A stretch of DNA of 64,000 nucleotides from Shewanella marisflavi (GTDB taxonomy: Bacteria > Pseudomonadota > Gammaproteobacteria > Enterobacterales > Shewanellaceae): contig NZ_JAKIKX010000005.1 in the NCBI RefSeq assembly GCF_023283925.1, positions 1-64,000 of the forward strand, read 5' to 3'. Made by a program: the position numbers and the translations under genes. Position 1 is the first letter of the stretch. Each line of letters begins with the position of its first letter. Below are positions 18,680 to 28,928 of the stretch, piece after piece. The notes below the pieces were generated by a model. The model was not told the DNA's origin and made no database searches. It saw only the letters and a program-made list of their open reading frames with translations.

Positions 18680-19492
18680 TTAGAACATATGACGCTCGAG
18701 TCCTGTCATATCCAGAATCTTGGTGGCGATCTCTTCAACCGAGTGGTTAGTGGTATTGACAAAGGGAATACGCTCGCGCTTGTACATCATTTCAACCTCT
18801 TTTACCTCGATGCGACACTGTCTCAGTGAAGAGTAGCGGCTGTTTTCCATGCGGCTTTGGCGGATCTCATGTAGTCGAACGGGATCGATAGTCAGGCCGA
18901 ACAACTTGTGTTTATTCTTTTTCAACACCTCGGGCAGTTTAAGGTTATCCATGTCGTCTTCAATAAAAGGATAGTTGGCAGCCTTGATGCCAAACTGCAT
19001 TGACAGATAGAGGCTGCTGGGGGTTTTGCCGCAACGGGATACGCCCAGCAATACTATGTCTGCCTTGTCGATATGTTTCAGGGTCTGACCATCATCGTTT
19101 TCCATGGCGTAATTGATAGCGTCGATTCGCGCCTCATAACTATGATTTGCCTTACCATGGGTTCTGTTTGTCACCGGAACAGCCTTGACGCCCAATTGAT
19201 CTTCCAGTGGCGCCACGAAGGTGTTCAAAAAGTCATAATCTATACACTCGCTGCTATAGATGATGTCTCTAATCTCAGCTTTAACGATAGAATGGAACAC
19301 AAGTGGTCGTTCGCCTGTTGTAATAAAACAATCATTTATTTGTGCTTTTACCGCTTCGGCTCTCTGAGTGGTCTCAACGAATGGAATAGTAAGTGCTTCA
19401 AACACAACTGGAAATTGAGACAATACTGCATGGCCAAAAACCTCGGCTGTGATCGCCGTCCCATCTGAGATATAAAAGACTTTACGTGACAT
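18680..19492 (-). CDS. ppsR: PEP synthase regulatory protein (PSRP; bifunctional kinase/pyrophosphorylase)
   Basis: The 270-residue DUF299 protein phosphorylates PEP synthase on a threonine next to its catalytic histidine (using ADP) and removes the phosphate with inorganic phosphate. The nucleotide-binding loop GVSRCGKT is at about residues 150-157. The N-terminus [15 protein letters not shown] is the family signature and supports the ATG at 19492 (AGAGG upstream); the frame continues upstream without a good start. It is divergent from its target ppsA, with 126 bp between the starts. Confidence 0.95.
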   Translation of the reverse strand: MSRKVFYISDGTAITAEVFGHAVLSQFPVVFEALTIPFVETTQRAEAVKAQINDCFITTGERPLVFHSIVKAEIRDIIYSSECIDYDFLNTFVAPLEDQLGVKAVPVTNRTHGKANHSYEARIDAINYAMENDDGQTLKHIDKADIVLLGVSRCGKTPSSLYLSMQFGIKAANYPFIEDDMDNLKLPEVLKKNKHKLFGLTIDPVRLHEIRQSRMENSRYSSLRQCRIEVKEVEMMYKRERIPFVNTTNHSVEEIATKILDMTGLERHMF

Positions 19493-19618
19493 TTTGACCT
19501 CTTGTAGTAATAAAATTACAAATAAAATTATAGATTTACGCGTCTTGCTGTGGAGTGTAAAATGCCGCTGCCCTCGTGTGAAGGGGCCACACTGAAATAA
19601 ACTTGCGGAGATAGAACT

Positions 19619-21988
19619 GTGCAGCAATATGTACTCTGGTATCAAGAATTAGGCATGGGTGACGTCAACAAGGTAGGCGGTAAGAATGCCTCTCTTGGGG
19701 AGATGATCAGCAATCTAGCTAATGCAGGTGTTCAAGTGCCTGGTGGCTTTGCGACCACATCTTTTGCGTTCAATGAATTTCTTGAACAAAGCGGACTTAA
19801 CCAGAAGATATACGAGACGCTAGAAGCTCTAGACGTCGATGACGTGAATGCACTCGCTACCGCAGGTGCACAGATCCGACAGTGGGTTATCGATACCCCA
19901 TTCCATAGCGAATTTGAGCAGGTTGTACGTGAGTCGTACGACAAGCTTGCCTCAGAAACTAGCGATGCATCTTTCGCTGTTCGCTCTTCAGCGACTGCTG
20001 AAGATATGCCCGATGCATCATTTGCCGGTCAGCAAGAAACTTTCCTAAACGTGAAAGGCTTCGAAGCTGTGCTGGTTGCCATCAAGCATGTATTTGCTTC
20101 ACTGTTTAACGACCGAGCTATCTCATACCGTGTGCACCAAGGTTACGACCACAAAGGTGTTGCCCTTTCTGCTGGCGTACAGCGTATGGTTCGCTCTGAC
20201 ACCGCGGCTTCAGGGGTGATGTTCACCATGGATACTGAGTCCGGTAATAACGATGTGGTCTTCGTGACCTCTTCATTTGGTCTGGGTGAGATGGTTGTAC
20301 AAGGTGCCGTAAACCCTGATGAGTTCTATGTTCACAAGCCAAGCTTAACTGCAGGTCACATGTCTGTAGTTCGTCGTAACATTGGTAGCAAGTTGATTCA
20401 GATGGTTTACTCTGATGACCTGAGCCATGGTAAGCAGGTGAAGATTGAAGATGTGCCTGCCGACATGCGTCGTCAATTCTCAATTAGCGACGAAGAAGTG
20501 ATGGAGCTGGCTAAGCAAGCCATGATCATCGAGAAACACTATGGTCGTCCAATGGACATCGAGTGGGCAAAAGATGGTAACGATGGCAAGCTTTACATAG
20601 TACAGGCGCGTCCTGAAACTGTACGTTCACGTGAAGACGTGCAGCTGATTGAACGTTTCCACCTGAAGACCAAGAGTGAAGTGATTGGTGAAGGCCGCGC
20701 GATTGGCCACAAGATTGGTAACGGTACCGCTAAGGTTCTGGCTTCTATCGAAGATATGGATCAGATCCAAGAAGGCGACGTTCTGGTTACTGACATGACT
20801 GACCCAGATTGGGAACCAATCATGAAGCGTGCTAGCGCTATCGTCACAAACCGTGGTGGCCGTACTTGTCACGCTGCGATTATTGCCCGTGAATTAGGTG
20901 TACCAGCGGTAGTGGGTTGTGGTGATATCACTGATAAGATCAAGCATGGCCAGCCGGTTACTGTTTCTTGCGCCGAAGGTGATACAGGTTACATCTTCGA
21001 AGGCATTCAAGAGTACGATGTCGTGTCGTCTCGCGTAGATGCTATGCCTGAACTACCAATGAAGATCATGATGAACGTGGGTAACCCTGACCGCGCCTTT
21101 GACTTTGCCCGTCTACCTAACGAAGGTGTGGGTCTGGCCCGTCTTGAGTTCATCATCAACCGTATGATCGGTATTCACCCTAAGGCACTGCTTGAGTTCA
21201 ACGACCAAAGCGCCGAGCTGCAGCAAGAGATCCACGAGATGATTGCTGGCTACGAGTCTCCTGTTGAATACTATATCGCGCGTCTGGTTGAAGGTATTGC
21301 GACTATCGCATCGGCTTTCCATCCGAAGAAAGTGATTGTACGTATGTCAGACTTTAAGTCTAACGAGTACGCTAACTTAGTAGGTGGTGACCGTTACGAG
21401 CCAGAGGAAGAGAACCCAATGCTGGGCTTCCGTGGTGCGAGCCGTTATATCTCTGAATCGTTCCGTGACTGCTTCGCCCTAGAGTGTGAAGCCATCAAGC
21501 GTGTTCGTAACGAGATGGGTCTGAAGAATGTGGAGATCATGATCCCATTCGTTCGTACGCTGGAAGAAGGTCGTCAGGTTATCGAGTTGCTGAAAGAGCA
21601 AGGCCTTGAGCGTGGTAAAGATGGTCTGCGCGTCATCATGATGTGTGAGCTGCCTTCTAACGCGCTACTAGCCGACCAGTTCCTCGAGATTTTCGATGGT
21701 TTCTCTATCGGTTCAAATGACTTGACTCAGCTGACGCTAGGTCTTGACCGTGACTCAGGGATTATCAGCCACCTGTTCGATGAGCGTAACGAAGCCGTTA
21801 AGGCACTCTTGGCGATGGCTATTAAAGCCGCTAAAGCCAAAGGCGCGTACGTGGGCATCTGTGGTCAAGGTCCTTCAGACCATGCTGATTTTGCAGCTTG
21901 GTTGGTGGAGCAGGGTATCGACACAGTATCGCTAAACCCTGATACGGTTATCGATACCTGGTTATACCTAGGTGAAGCACACGCTTAA
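19619..21988 (+). CDS. ppsA: Phosphoenolpyruvate synthase
   Basis: The 789-residue enzyme converts pyruvate and ATP to phosphoenolpyruvate, AMP and phosphate for gluconeogenesis. It has an N-terminal ATP-grasp domain ([22 protein letters not shown] region), the swivelling phosphohistidine domain with the catalytic His418 in GGRTCHAAI, and a C-terminal PEP-binding barrel with the late [12 protein letters not shown] motif. Thr416 is the site expected to be modified by PSRP. The start is a GTG at 19619 with GGAG about ten bases upstream. Its regulator gene lies divergently next to it. Confidence 0.96.
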   Translation: MQQYVLWYQELGMGDVNKVGGKNASLGEMISNLANAGVQVPGGFATTSFAFNEFLEQSGLNQKIYETLEALDVDDVNALATAGAQIRQWVIDTPFHSEFEQVVRESYDKLASETSDASFAVRSSATAEDMPDASFAGQQETFLNVKGFEAVLVAIKHVFASLFNDRAISYRVHQGYDHKGVALSAGVQRMVRSDTAASGVMFTMDTESGNNDVVFVTSSFGLGEMVVQGAVNPDEFYVHKPSLTAGHMSVVRRNIGSKLIQMVYSDDLSHGKQVKIEDVPADMRRQFSISDEEVMELAKQAMIIEKHYGRPMDIEWAKDGNDGKLYIVQARPETVRSREDVQLIERFHLKTKSEVIGEGRAIGHKIGNGTAKVLASIEDMDQIQEGDVLVTDMTDPDWEPIMKRASAIVTNRGGRTCHAAIIARELGVPAVVGCGDITDKIKHGQPVTVSCAEGDTGYIFEGIQEYDVVSSRVDAMPELPMKIMMNVGNPDRAFDFARLPNEGVGLARLEFIINRMIGIHPKALLEFNDQSAELQQEIHEMIAGYESPVEYYIARLVEGIATIASAFHPKKVIVRMSDFKSNEYANLVGGDRYEPEEENPMLGFRGASRYISESFRDCFALECEAIKRVRNEMGLKNVEIMIPFVRTLEEGRQVIELLKEQGLERGKDGLRVIMMCELPSNALLADQFLEIFDGFSIGSNDLTQLTLGLDRDSGIISHLFDERNEAVKALLAMAIKAAKAKGAYVGICGQGPSDHADFAAWLVEQGIDTVSLNPDTVIDTWLYLGEAHA

Positions 21989-22019
21989 TTATTCTTTAAA
22001 TAGAGTAATCTAATTGACG

Positions 22020-22047
22020 AAAGCCGCTTTTTAGCGGCTTTTTTTTG
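22020..22047 (+). terminator. Intrinsic terminator of ppsA
   Basis: AAAGCCGCT/AGCGGCTTTTTTT is followed by a T run, 32 bp after the stop. Confidence 0.92.
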
Positions 22048-22096
22048 TTTATAATGGCAACATTATTTTAATAATTACCTTAATAAAGAAGTCATC

Positions 22097-25000
22097 ATGC
22101 TCCCAAAGTTATCCCATCAGCAGACCCTTGAGCCTGTTTATCTGGCGTTTCTTGATGCTCTTGCCAAGAGTCATTATTGCGGCGATATCGATAAGCGCTA
22201 CAGTGCCCGTTTAGCCCAGGCGACGGATAACTCTGTATACCAGTTTCTGCCCCAGGCGGTGCTATATCCTAAGAGTCAGGCCGATGTCAGCTTGATCATG
22301 AGCCTGGCGGCTAAGCCTGAATTTAATAAGGTAGTGTTCAGTGCCCGAGGTGGCGGAACTGGTACCAACGGTCAGGCCTTGACTCATGGTTTGATTTTGG
22401 ACTTATCACGTTATTTTACTCAGGTGCTTGAGATAAATGAGAAAGAGCGTTGGGTGCGGGTGCAAGCTGGTGTGGTCAAAGACGCACTAAATGATGCTTT
22501 GCGACCTCATGGCTTTTTCTTTAGCCCGGATCTGTCGACCTCTAACCGCGCGACCATGGGCGGCATGATCAATACCGATGCCTCGGGCGCCGGTTCACTT
22601 GTGTATGGCAAGACTTCTGATCATGTGCTTGAGCTCACCAGCGTGCTGCATGATGGTAGTGTGCTGGAAACTAAGCCGCTGGATCTGCAAGCGCTCGAAA
22701 CGCTCGATGCGCTCGAATCTCCTAGTTTGGGCGAGACGCTGCAGCGAGATATCGCCCGTATGACACGTGAACATAGAGACGAGGTGGAGAGGCGTTTTCC
22801 CAAGCTTAACCGTTTCTTGACCGGTTATGACCTGAAAAATGTCTGGAACGCCTCACAAGATGAGTTCAACCTGTCACGCATTCTAACGGGTTCCGAAGGC
22901 ACGCTAGCGGTGATCACTGAGGCGAAACTTGATATCACGCCACTGCCCAAGACTCGCATGATGGTAAACATCAAGTATGACTCTTTTCAATCGGCGCTGC
23001 GTCATGCCCCCGATCTGGTGAAGGCCGAGGCCACTGTAGTAGAAACCGTGGACTCTAAGGTACTCAATCTTGCCAAACAGGACATCATCTGGCATTCGGT
23101 TGCATCACTTATTGAGGAGGTGCCTGGCGCCTCTATTGATGGCCTGAATATGGTGGAGTTTGCCGGCGAGCAAGAGGAAGTCGAAGAGAAGGTTAAGCAG
23201 TTACAAGCCATGCTCGACAGTCAGCTTGAAGCAAAGCAGGCGGGTTTACTGGGATATCAGGTAACTGCCGATAGGGCGAGTATTAACACCATCTACGCCA
23301 TGCGTAAGAAGGCCGTGGGATTGCTTGGCGCCACCAAAGGGAGTCGCAAGCCGATCGCTTTTGCCGAAGACACAGCTGTGCCACCAGAGAAGCTTGCCGA
23401 CTTTATCATGGAATTCAGAGCGCTACTGGACAGTCACCAGTTGCAATATGGCATGTTTGGCCACGTGGATGCGGGCGTGCTACACGTGCGTCCGGCGCTG
23501 GACATGTGCGATCCCCAAGATGAACGACTGCTCAAGACGGTATCGGATCAGGTGGCAGCATTGACCCTTAAATATGGCGGCCTGATGTGGGGCGAGCATG
23601 GCAAAGGGGTGCGCGGAGAGTATGGCCCAGCGGTCTTTGGTGAGACGCTATTTGGCTTGCTGGAGGAAGTAAAAGGGTATTTCGACCCTCACAATAAGCT
23701 GAACCCTGGCAAGCTGGTAGCGCCTAAGGGCACAGGACCATTACTCTATAATGTGGATAGCACTAAGCGCGGCGCCTTTGACCGTCAAATTCCGGTCCAA
23801 ACCCGTGAAGCTTTCCCCGATGTGATGAACTGTAACGGTAATGGTCTCTGCTTTAATTACAGTGTCTATTCGCCTATGTGTCCCTCGTTTAAAGTGACCG
23901 GGGACAGGGTGCAATCGCCCAAGGGCCGTGCGGGTCTAATGCGTGAATGGCTGCGTTTGTTGGAAGCCGAAGGCGTTGATGTCGAGGCCTTAGCAAAAGC
24001 CAAGCCTCTTGGCTGGCTGCAGCGCACGCAGAACACCCTAAAGAAAGAGCGTGAGTATGATTACTCTCATGAGGTAATGGAGTCGTTGAAGGGATGCCTG
24101 GCCTGTAAGGCATGCACCTCGCAATGTCCCGTAAAGGTGGATGTGCCTAAGTTCAGGGCGCAGTTCTTTAACATCTACTACCAGCGTTATTTGCGCCCGG
24201 TGAAAGATTATCTGGTGGCGGGGATTGAAGAGAGTCTGCCATTGATGGCTAAGGTGCCTCAAATTACCAACTTTGCCTCACAAAACAAGCTGAGTCAGTG
24301 GGTCATTAAGCAATCTATCGGCTATGTCGATGCACCAGCCCTCTCGGTACCAACACTCAAGCAGCGTTTGGAGAATCATGCTTGCCGCGGCTACGATCTG
24401 AATGCATTGCAGCAGATCCCGGCCGCTGAGCGTGAGCAATATGTGCTGGTGGTACAAGATCCCTTCAATAGCTTCTACGAGGCCGACACGGTTTATCACT
24501 TTATCAAGCTGATCGAAAAGCTGGGTTATAAGCCAGTGCTACTTCCCTTTAAGCCCAACGGTAAGCCAATCCATATTAAGGGATTCTTAGATAAGTTTGC
24601 CAAGACGGCTCAGTCAAGTGCCGACTTCCTTAATCAGGTGCATGCCCTAGGCATGCCAATGGTGGGCGTGGACCCAGCTATGGTGCTCTGCTATCGTGAT
24701 GAATATAAAGAGATCTTGGCAGAAAATCGCGGCGACTTTAACGTGCTGTTGGCCAATGAGTGGTTACTTAAGGTGATGAAAACCCGTGAACCTGCGGCGA
24801 GTAGTGGCAAGCGTTTTACTTGGTTTAGTCACTGCACAGAGTCGACGGCTAAGCCTAATACCGCCAAAGAGTGGCAGGCGATCTTCGAAGGATTTGGTGC
24901 CGAGTTAAATACTCTCAGTCTTGGCTGCTGCGGTATGGCGGGCACCTATGGCCATGAGAATGATAACCTCAAACGCTCCAAGGCTCTCTATCAAATGTCT

Positions 25001-25141
25001 TGGGATGAAGCCATTAAGTCACTGCCACAGGAAGAGATACTGATCTCAGGTTATTCATGTCGCAGCCAGGTCAAACGCTTCGGAGGCTTTAAACCTAAAC
25101 ATCCGGTACAGGCCCTGTTAAGTCTTATCGACAATAACTGA
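22097..25141 (+). CDS. ydiJ: FAD/4Fe-4S oxidoreductase YdiJ (D-2-hydroxyglutarate dehydrogenase type)
   Basis: The 1014-residue protein matches E. coli YdiJ along its whole length. The N-terminal FAD-binding (PCMH) domain has RGGGTGTNGQAL and the TSNRATMGGMINTDASGAGS loop. A C-terminal FAD oxidase domain (YGMFGHVDAGVLHVRPALD) follows, then ferredoxin-like iron-sulfur clusters (CNGNGLCF and CLACKACTSQCPVKVDVP) and a late CCGMAGTYGHE segment as in glycolate oxidase GlpC/GlcF-type subunits. YdiJ has been described as oxidising D-2-hydroxyglutarate. The small DUF1285 gene starts 10 bp downstream, so the two are co-transcribed. Confidence 0.9.
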   Translation: MLPKLSHQQTLEPVYLAFLDALAKSHYCGDIDKRYSARLAQATDNSVYQFLPQAVLYPKSQADVSLIMSLAAKPEFNKVVFSARGGGTGTNGQALTHGLILDLSRYFTQVLEINEKERWVRVQAGVVKDALNDALRPHGFFFSPDLSTSNRATMGGMINTDASGAGSLVYGKTSDHVLELTSVLHDGSVLETKPLDLQALETLDALESPSLGETLQRDIARMTREHRDEVERRFPKLNRFLTGYDLKNVWNASQDEFNLSRILTGSEGTLAVITEAKLDITPLPKTRMMVNIKYDSFQSALRHAPDLVKAEATVVETVDSKVLNLAKQDIIWHSVASLIEEVPGASIDGLNMVEFAGEQEEVEEKVKQLQAMLDSQLEAKQAGLLGYQVTADRASINTIYAMRKKAVGLLGATKGSRKPIAFAEDTAVPPEKLADFIMEFRALLDSHQLQYGMFGHVDAGVLHVRPALDMCDPQDERLLKTVSDQVAALTLKYGGLMWGEHGKGVRGEYGPAVFGETLFGLLEEVKGYFDPHNKLNPGKLVAPKGTGPLLYNVDSTKRGAFDRQIPVQTREAFPDVMNCNGNGLCFNYSVYSPMCPSFKVTGDRVQSPKGRAGLMREWLRLLEAEGVDVEALAKAKPLGWLQRTQNTLKKEREYDYSHEVMESLKGCLACKACTSQCPVKVDVPKFRAQFFNIYYQRYLRPVKDYLVAGIEESLPLMAKVPQITNFASQNKLSQWVIKQSIGYVDAPALSVPTLKQRLENHACRGYDLNALQQIPAAEREQYVLVVQDPFNSFYEADTVYHFIKLIEKLGYKPVLLPFKPNGKPIHIKGFLDKFAKTAQSSADFLNQVHALGMPMVGVDPAMVLCYRDEYKEILAENRGDFNVLLANEWLLKVMKTREPAASSGKRFTWFSHCTESTAKPNTAKEWQAIFEGFGAELNTLSLGCCGMAGTYGHENDNLKRSKALYQMSWDEAIKSLPQEEILISGYSCRSQVKRFGGFKPKHPVQALLSLIDNN

Positions 25142-25151
25142 GGCAGATATT

Positions 25152-25601
25152 GTGACTGAGCTTGAGCCAGTAGCGCAATTAAAGCAGATCACACAGGGGG
25201 CGCCCCTGTGTGATGAAACGCCACTATTTCATATCGATGGACAAGGGCGCTGGTTTTATCGTCAAGAGCCCCTGCCGGATAAGTTTTGCCGTCTTTTTGC
25301 CACCATTTTACGCCGCCAAGGCGAGGATTATCTTCTGGTTACCCCGGCAGAGAAAGTGCTGGTGGATGTTGCTGATTATCCTTTTGTTATCAATGATTAT
25401 GAACCTAATGATGACGGTAGTTTCAGCTTGATGACTTCCATAGGTAGCCAGTTGTCTATCACGGGTTATCAGGCCTTTGTGGTGGGCGAGGAGACAATAT
25501 CTGTCGGCTTAGCGAGCGGATTATCGGCTAAACTTGGAAGAGCTTGTTATTACCGCTTTATCGCACAATACCTGCTGCATGAAGATGAAGACTTGGGATA
25601 A
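25152..25601 (+). CDS. DUF1285 family protein
   Basis: The 149-residue soluble protein of unknown function begins with a GTG at 25152. It shows the DUF1285 pattern: PLFHIDGQGRWFYRQEPL near the start, then a segment of alternating beta-strand character ending YRFIAQYLLH. It lies immediately after ydiJ and is probably in its operon. No catalytic residues are recognisable. Confidence 0.8.
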   Translation: MTELEPVAQLKQITQGAPLCDETPLFHIDGQGRWFYRQEPLPDKFCRLFATILRRQGEDYLLVTPAEKVLVDVADYPFVINDYEPNDDGSFSLMTSIGSQLSITGYQAFVVGEETISVGLASGLSAKLGRACYYRFIAQYLLHEDEDLG

Positions 25602-25724
25602 CAGCTAAGCCTTTCTTAGATAAGGCAAATGGTTTTTCGTTACGAATTACCCGTCTCCTAGCCCTAGTTTCTTTAGAACCAGATGTTAGTATTAATGTAT
25701 GCCCGCTGTTTCTGGAGGTGCTGA

Positions 25725-26141
25725 TTGAAACATTATGAAAGCTTGGGATACTTGGTATCTCATCTGAATATCGAACTTCAAAAGGCCTTGGATGAGAGGC
25801 TAAAGCGCTATGAACTGGACATTAAACTCTGGCCCGTACTGTTTGCCCTATGGCAAGAGGAGGGGATCACCCAGACAGAACTTTCTAAGCGCTGTGATGT
25901 TGCGAACTACACTATGACTCGCCTATTAGATCAGCTTCAGGTGCAGGGTTATATTACGCGTCACCAGGAAGCGGATAATCGTCGCGCCTTTAAGATTTTT
26001 CTAACCGATAGCGCTAAGGCGCTTGAACAGGATCTGATCTGCGAGGCGGAGCGCGTTAATGAGCAGTTCCTTGGTAATCTATCCGAATTCGAATCGCAGC
26101 AGTTTATCTATCTACTCAATAAGATTAATGGCTTGTCTTAA
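25725..26141 (+). CDS. MarR-family transcriptional regulator
   Basis: The 138-residue winged-helix dimer begins with a TTG at 25725 preceded by GGAGG. The DNA-binding part is EEGITQTELSKRCDVANYTMTRLLDQLQVQGYI, and the wing DNRRAFKIFLTDSAKALE is the family signature. The ligand and targets are unknown; no divergent target gene is beside it. Confidence 0.88.
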   Translation: MKHYESLGYLVSHLNIELQKALDERLKRYELDIKLWPVLFALWQEEGITQTELSKRCDVANYTMTRLLDQLQVQGYITRHQEADNRRAFKIFLTDSAKALEQDLICEAERVNEQFLGNLSEFESQQFIYLLNKINGLS

Positions 26142-26469
26142 ACAGGCTGAATGTAAATCTGATTTTATGTCATCAAGATGAATATCCCTAAAGCTCTGTT
26201 AACTGCAACGCTCGAGCTTGGCACTTGTGTGGCTTGTTTTAATCGCTTAGCTAGGCCCTAGAGCTCATCAGTGCATGAGTCGCTGGCTGAGCTTACTCGT
26301 TCATGGATGTGAGGCTACGACATTGACAGCTCTTCGGACAGAGAGCGGCCCAAATTATCAGAATCTCACCGTCACAGAGGTCATTGTCTATTGCTATGTC
26401 TGCGTGTGATAAATTCTTTCTGTGTTGTTCAGTCGACTGAGCTTGGTGTGTTAAATAAATAGGAAGGGG
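26142..26469. other. Intergenic region, 328 bp, nothing recognised
   Basis: This is the gap between two convergent genes. It has no credible open reading frame, only short hairpins such as CTCAT/ATGAG near 26265, and no clear intrinsic terminator with a T tract. Confidence 0.5.
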
Positions 26470-26814
26470 CTAGACCACCAACAGCATTCCCAGGCCTGAA
26501 ATCGCCGTGAGTATGATGACAGATTGTAACATTAGCCGGCTTTGCATCAGGTTTTCCTTGCCCTGTTTGATACTGGCAATCAAGCGGTTGTGCTTGTAGA
26601 TGCGGCAGATCATCTGGTCACTGTTGGGATCGATAAATAGTTGAAACTTACAAGGTTTACCATCATGAAGCTTAACTTGATGTTCGCTCTTTGGACCGAA
26701 GTTTAGCTTGCGAGAGACCCGCTTACCATTAACAAATACCTGCTCTAGGCCTATCCAATTGCTGGCCTGTAACTCCACCAAATCCTGATTAAAGTTGTAC
26801 TTGAAACTAATCAT
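26470..26814 (-). CDS. Hypothetical protein with C-terminal membrane segment
   Basis: I do not recognise this 114-residue protein. Its first 85 residues look like a small beta-rich soluble domain (GLEQVFVNGKRVSRKLNF, then KPCKFQLFIDPNSDQMICRIYKHNRLI). The last 20 or so residues are hydrophobic (MLQSVIILTAISGLGMLLVV) and could anchor it in the inner membrane with the body in the cytoplasm. It stands alone, in the same direction as the leucine dehydrogenase further upstream. Confidence 0.7.
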   Translation of the reverse strand: MISFKYNFNQDLVELQASNWIGLEQVFVNGKRVSRKLNFGPKSEHQVKLHDGKPCKFQLFIDPNSDQMICRIYKHNRLIASIKQGKENLMQSRLMLQSVIILTAISGLGMLLVV

Positions 26815-27008
26815 AATGCAATCCTAGCGAAGATGATGAGCCTCTAAGTCAAGCAGAGGAATATGACAATTTCCAGTACGCTTTTGTGAAAAATCTGTGT
26901 CTGAAAATTATCCCTTTGGCGGTAAAAGGAAAATTATTTTTCAAGAATTTCATTCGGTAAATTGGATGAAATATTTGGTATCCAAATGGAGCATAAAAGT
27001 TTGAAGAC

Positions 27009-27037
27009 AAAAAAAACCACCGAATATCGGTGGTTTT
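27009..27037 (-). terminator. Intrinsic terminator of leucine dehydrogenase
   Basis: On the minus strand AAAACCACCGA/TCGGTGGTTTT runs into a T tract, about 37 bp after the stop. Confidence 0.9.
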
Positions 27038-27073
27038 AGGTGTTAGCGCTAATGGCAAAACTAGGCGATTAGA

Positions 27074-28105
27074 TCACTTCTTGCCATTGATGATGGCGCG
27101 TGCCAGTTCATCGGCAACGTCTGCTGTCGTGCGGTTTTGCGCATCAGAAAGTTCGAAGATCTTTAGTAGCGTGTTGTAGATCTCTTCAACCTTAGCGGTA
27201 GATTTCTGCGGGTCATAATCTTTTTCGAACGAGACGTTGATGATACCGCCAGCGTTGATCACGTAATCTGGGGCATACAGGATACCCAGTTCTTTGAGCT
27301 TCTCACCATGGCGCAGCTCAGCAAGCTGGTTGTTGGCACAACCTGCCACGATCTTGGCTTTCAGTAGTGGGATCGTAGTGTCGTTGATGGTGGCGCCCAA
27401 GGCACATGGCGCATAAATATCAACGTCTTGGTGATAGATATCTTGAGGAGCAACAACAGTCGCACCAAACTCGGAAGCCACTTTGTCCAGTGATGACTGG
27501 TGAATATCAGTCACGATCAACTCAGCACCTTCTTCATGCAGGTGACGGCATAGGTAGTAACCTACGTGACCAACGCCCTGAATGGCGATTTTAAGGCCTT
27601 TAAGGCTATCCAAGCCACGCTGGTGCTTAACGGCGGCTTTAATGCCCAGATAAGTACCCAGTGCAGTATATGGTGATGGATCGCCGCTTTGGCCTTCTAG
27701 ACCTGCCATATAAGGGGTTTCTTGGTGAGCGATCATGATGTCGCTGGTAGATACTCCCACATCCTCGGCTGAATAGTATTTGCCGCCCAAGGTATGAATA
27801 CAACGGCCGAAGGCACGGAATAGGGCTTCACGGTTTTCTACTTTAGGGTCGGCAATGATCACTGATTTACCGCCACCCATAGATAGACCTGCAAGGGCGT
27901 TCTTGTAGGTCATGCCGCGAGACAGACGCAATACATCGGTCAACGCCTCGTCGTCAGACTCATAGTTCCACATTCTGCAACCACCTACAGCTGGGCCCAG
28001 GTTGGTGTTGTGAATGGCTATGATTGCACGTAAACCACTTTCCTTATCATGACAAAATACGACCTGTTCATGGTCATCAAATGAGATATGATTAAATACT
28101 GCCAC
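27074..28105 (-). CDS. ldh: Leucine (Leu/Val/Phe) dehydrogenase
   Basis: The 343-residue NAD-dependent amino-acid dehydrogenase of the Glu/Leu/Phe/Val family deaminates branched-chain amino acids to 2-oxo acids. The substrate site shows GPAVGGCRMW and MTYKNALAGLSMGGGKSVI with catalytic lysines at residues 68 and 80. The Rossmann motif is GVGHVG near residue 178. The start is taken as GTG at 28105 with CGGAG upstream, because this gives the usual AVFNHISFDDHE N-terminus; a longer open frame exists. A perfect palindrome 155 bp upstream may control it together with other branched-chain degradation genes. Confidence 0.9.
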   Translation of the reverse strand: MAVFNHISFDDHEQVVFCHDKESGLRAIIAIHNTNLGPAVGGCRMWNYESDDEALTDVLRLSRGMTYKNALAGLSMGGGKSVIIADPKVENREALFRAFGRCIHTLGGKYYSAEDVGVSTSDIMIAHQETPYMAGLEGQSGDPSPYTALGTYLGIKAAVKHQRGLDSLKGLKIAIQGVGHVGYYLCRHLHEEGAELIVTDIHQSSLDKVASEFGATVVAPQDIYHQDVDIYAPCALGATINDTTIPLLKAKIVAGCANNQLAELRHGEKLKELGILYAPDYVINAGGIINVSFEKDYDPQKSTAKVEEIYNTLLKIFELSDAQNRTTADVADELARAIINGKK

Positions 28106-28251
28106 TTTATGAGTTCTCCGCTTGGGAATTAAAACGCCGAACGCCAAATTGGCTCTGTCGACGGCTTGTTATATTTATTGCAGAACGATAGCATTTAGCG
28201 ATACTCTCAACAAAGCAAAGATTGGTATTTATTGTGATCGGTGTGGCAATT

Positions 28252-28280
28252 TTGCTTTCCACTTTACGTTAACGTAAAGT
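28252..28280 (+). promoter_or_regulatory. Possible promoter towards the DUF4826-like gene, over the palindrome
   Basis: TTGCTT (28252-28257) and TAAAGT (28275-28280) are 17 bp apart, and the palindrome at 28261-28280 covers the spacer and -10. The -10 match is weak. Confidence 0.25.
28261..28280. promoter_or_regulatory. 20-bp perfect palindrome, LiuR-like operator
   Basis: ACTTTACGTTAACGTAAAGT is its own reverse complement. It lies between the divergent leucine dehydrogenase and DUF4826-like genes. The core TTTACGTTAACGTAAA resembles what I recall for LiuR, the MerR-family regulator of branched-chain amino-acid degradation in Shewanella and relatives. The regulator itself is not in the window. 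Confidence 0.6.
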
Positions 28281-28361
28281 TGTCTGTGGGTTTTCCCCAG
28301 AAATGCAGCTTGCTAAGCTTAATTCGCCCTTCACAACATAACTATAACAATAGGAAGCAGT

Positions 28362-28811
28362 ATGACGGAACAAGCAGTCGAGAACAGCAAACCGCTCACC
28401 CCAGAAGAGCAAGAAGCAATGACACAACAATGGGTTAAAGAGCATTTTCAGAAGGCTAACCGCTTTCTGGCGGAGAAAGGGGTTATCCCGAGTAAAGTGA
28501 TTGCCGAAGAGAGCCGTTACCTTGCGCCATTTCTTGCCGTGTGGAAAATGGAGTCAAAGCAGCCAAAACCACAAACCTTCTGGGTCATGTCTGGAGACCT
28601 GCCTTCAGACTATGTGGACGTTAAGGTTGCCGCCACGGCTCGCGATGCGATCCGTCATTTCTCTATGATGTGGCAGCTTAAAGCGGAAAATCTGGTTAAA
28701 TCAGGTGCCGTAAAAGATAAGACTCAGGCTCAGTTTGCTCAGCTACTCGTGTCGCGTGCCGAAAGCTTGTATCAGATCCACAACGACGAAAAATTGTGGA
28801 AAGAAGGCTAA
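28362..28811 (+). CDS. DUF4826-like conserved protein
   Basis: The 149-residue soluble protein of unknown function is acidic at its N-terminus and then helical. A central part, PQTFWVMSGDLPSDYVDV, and an AARDAIRHFSMMWQLKAENL-like helix look like the DUF4826 family of Alteromonadales; I am only fairly sure of the family name. It is divergent from leucine dehydrogenase and shares the palindromic operator region with it. Confidence 0.65.
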   Translation: MTEQAVENSKPLTPEEQEAMTQQWVKEHFQKANRFLAEKGVIPSKVIAEESRYLAPFLAVWKMESKQPKPQTFWVMSGDLPSDYVDVKVAATARDAIRHFSMMWQLKAENLVKSGAVKDKTQAQFAQLLVSRAESLYQIHNDEKLWKEG

Positions 28812-28856
28812 GCGTTTTAAACAGCTACAGCTTTTAACAAGCGCCTTTATAGCAAC

Positions 28857-28887
28857 AAAAAAGCCGCCCATCAGAGGCGGCTTTTTT
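28857..28887. terminator. Bidirectional intrinsic terminator, DUF4826-like gene/roxA
   Basis: AAAAAAGCCGCC/GGCGGCTTTTTT lies between convergent genes. Confidence 0.92.
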
Positions 28888-28928
28888 GTGTTTTTCGTTC
28901 GGACTTGCGCTCAATATGAGCCATATCC

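Noticed and set aside
26142-26469. Hidden small gene or RNA in the 328-bp gap
   Set aside because: I found no frame with a start and ribosome site, and no stem with a T tract.
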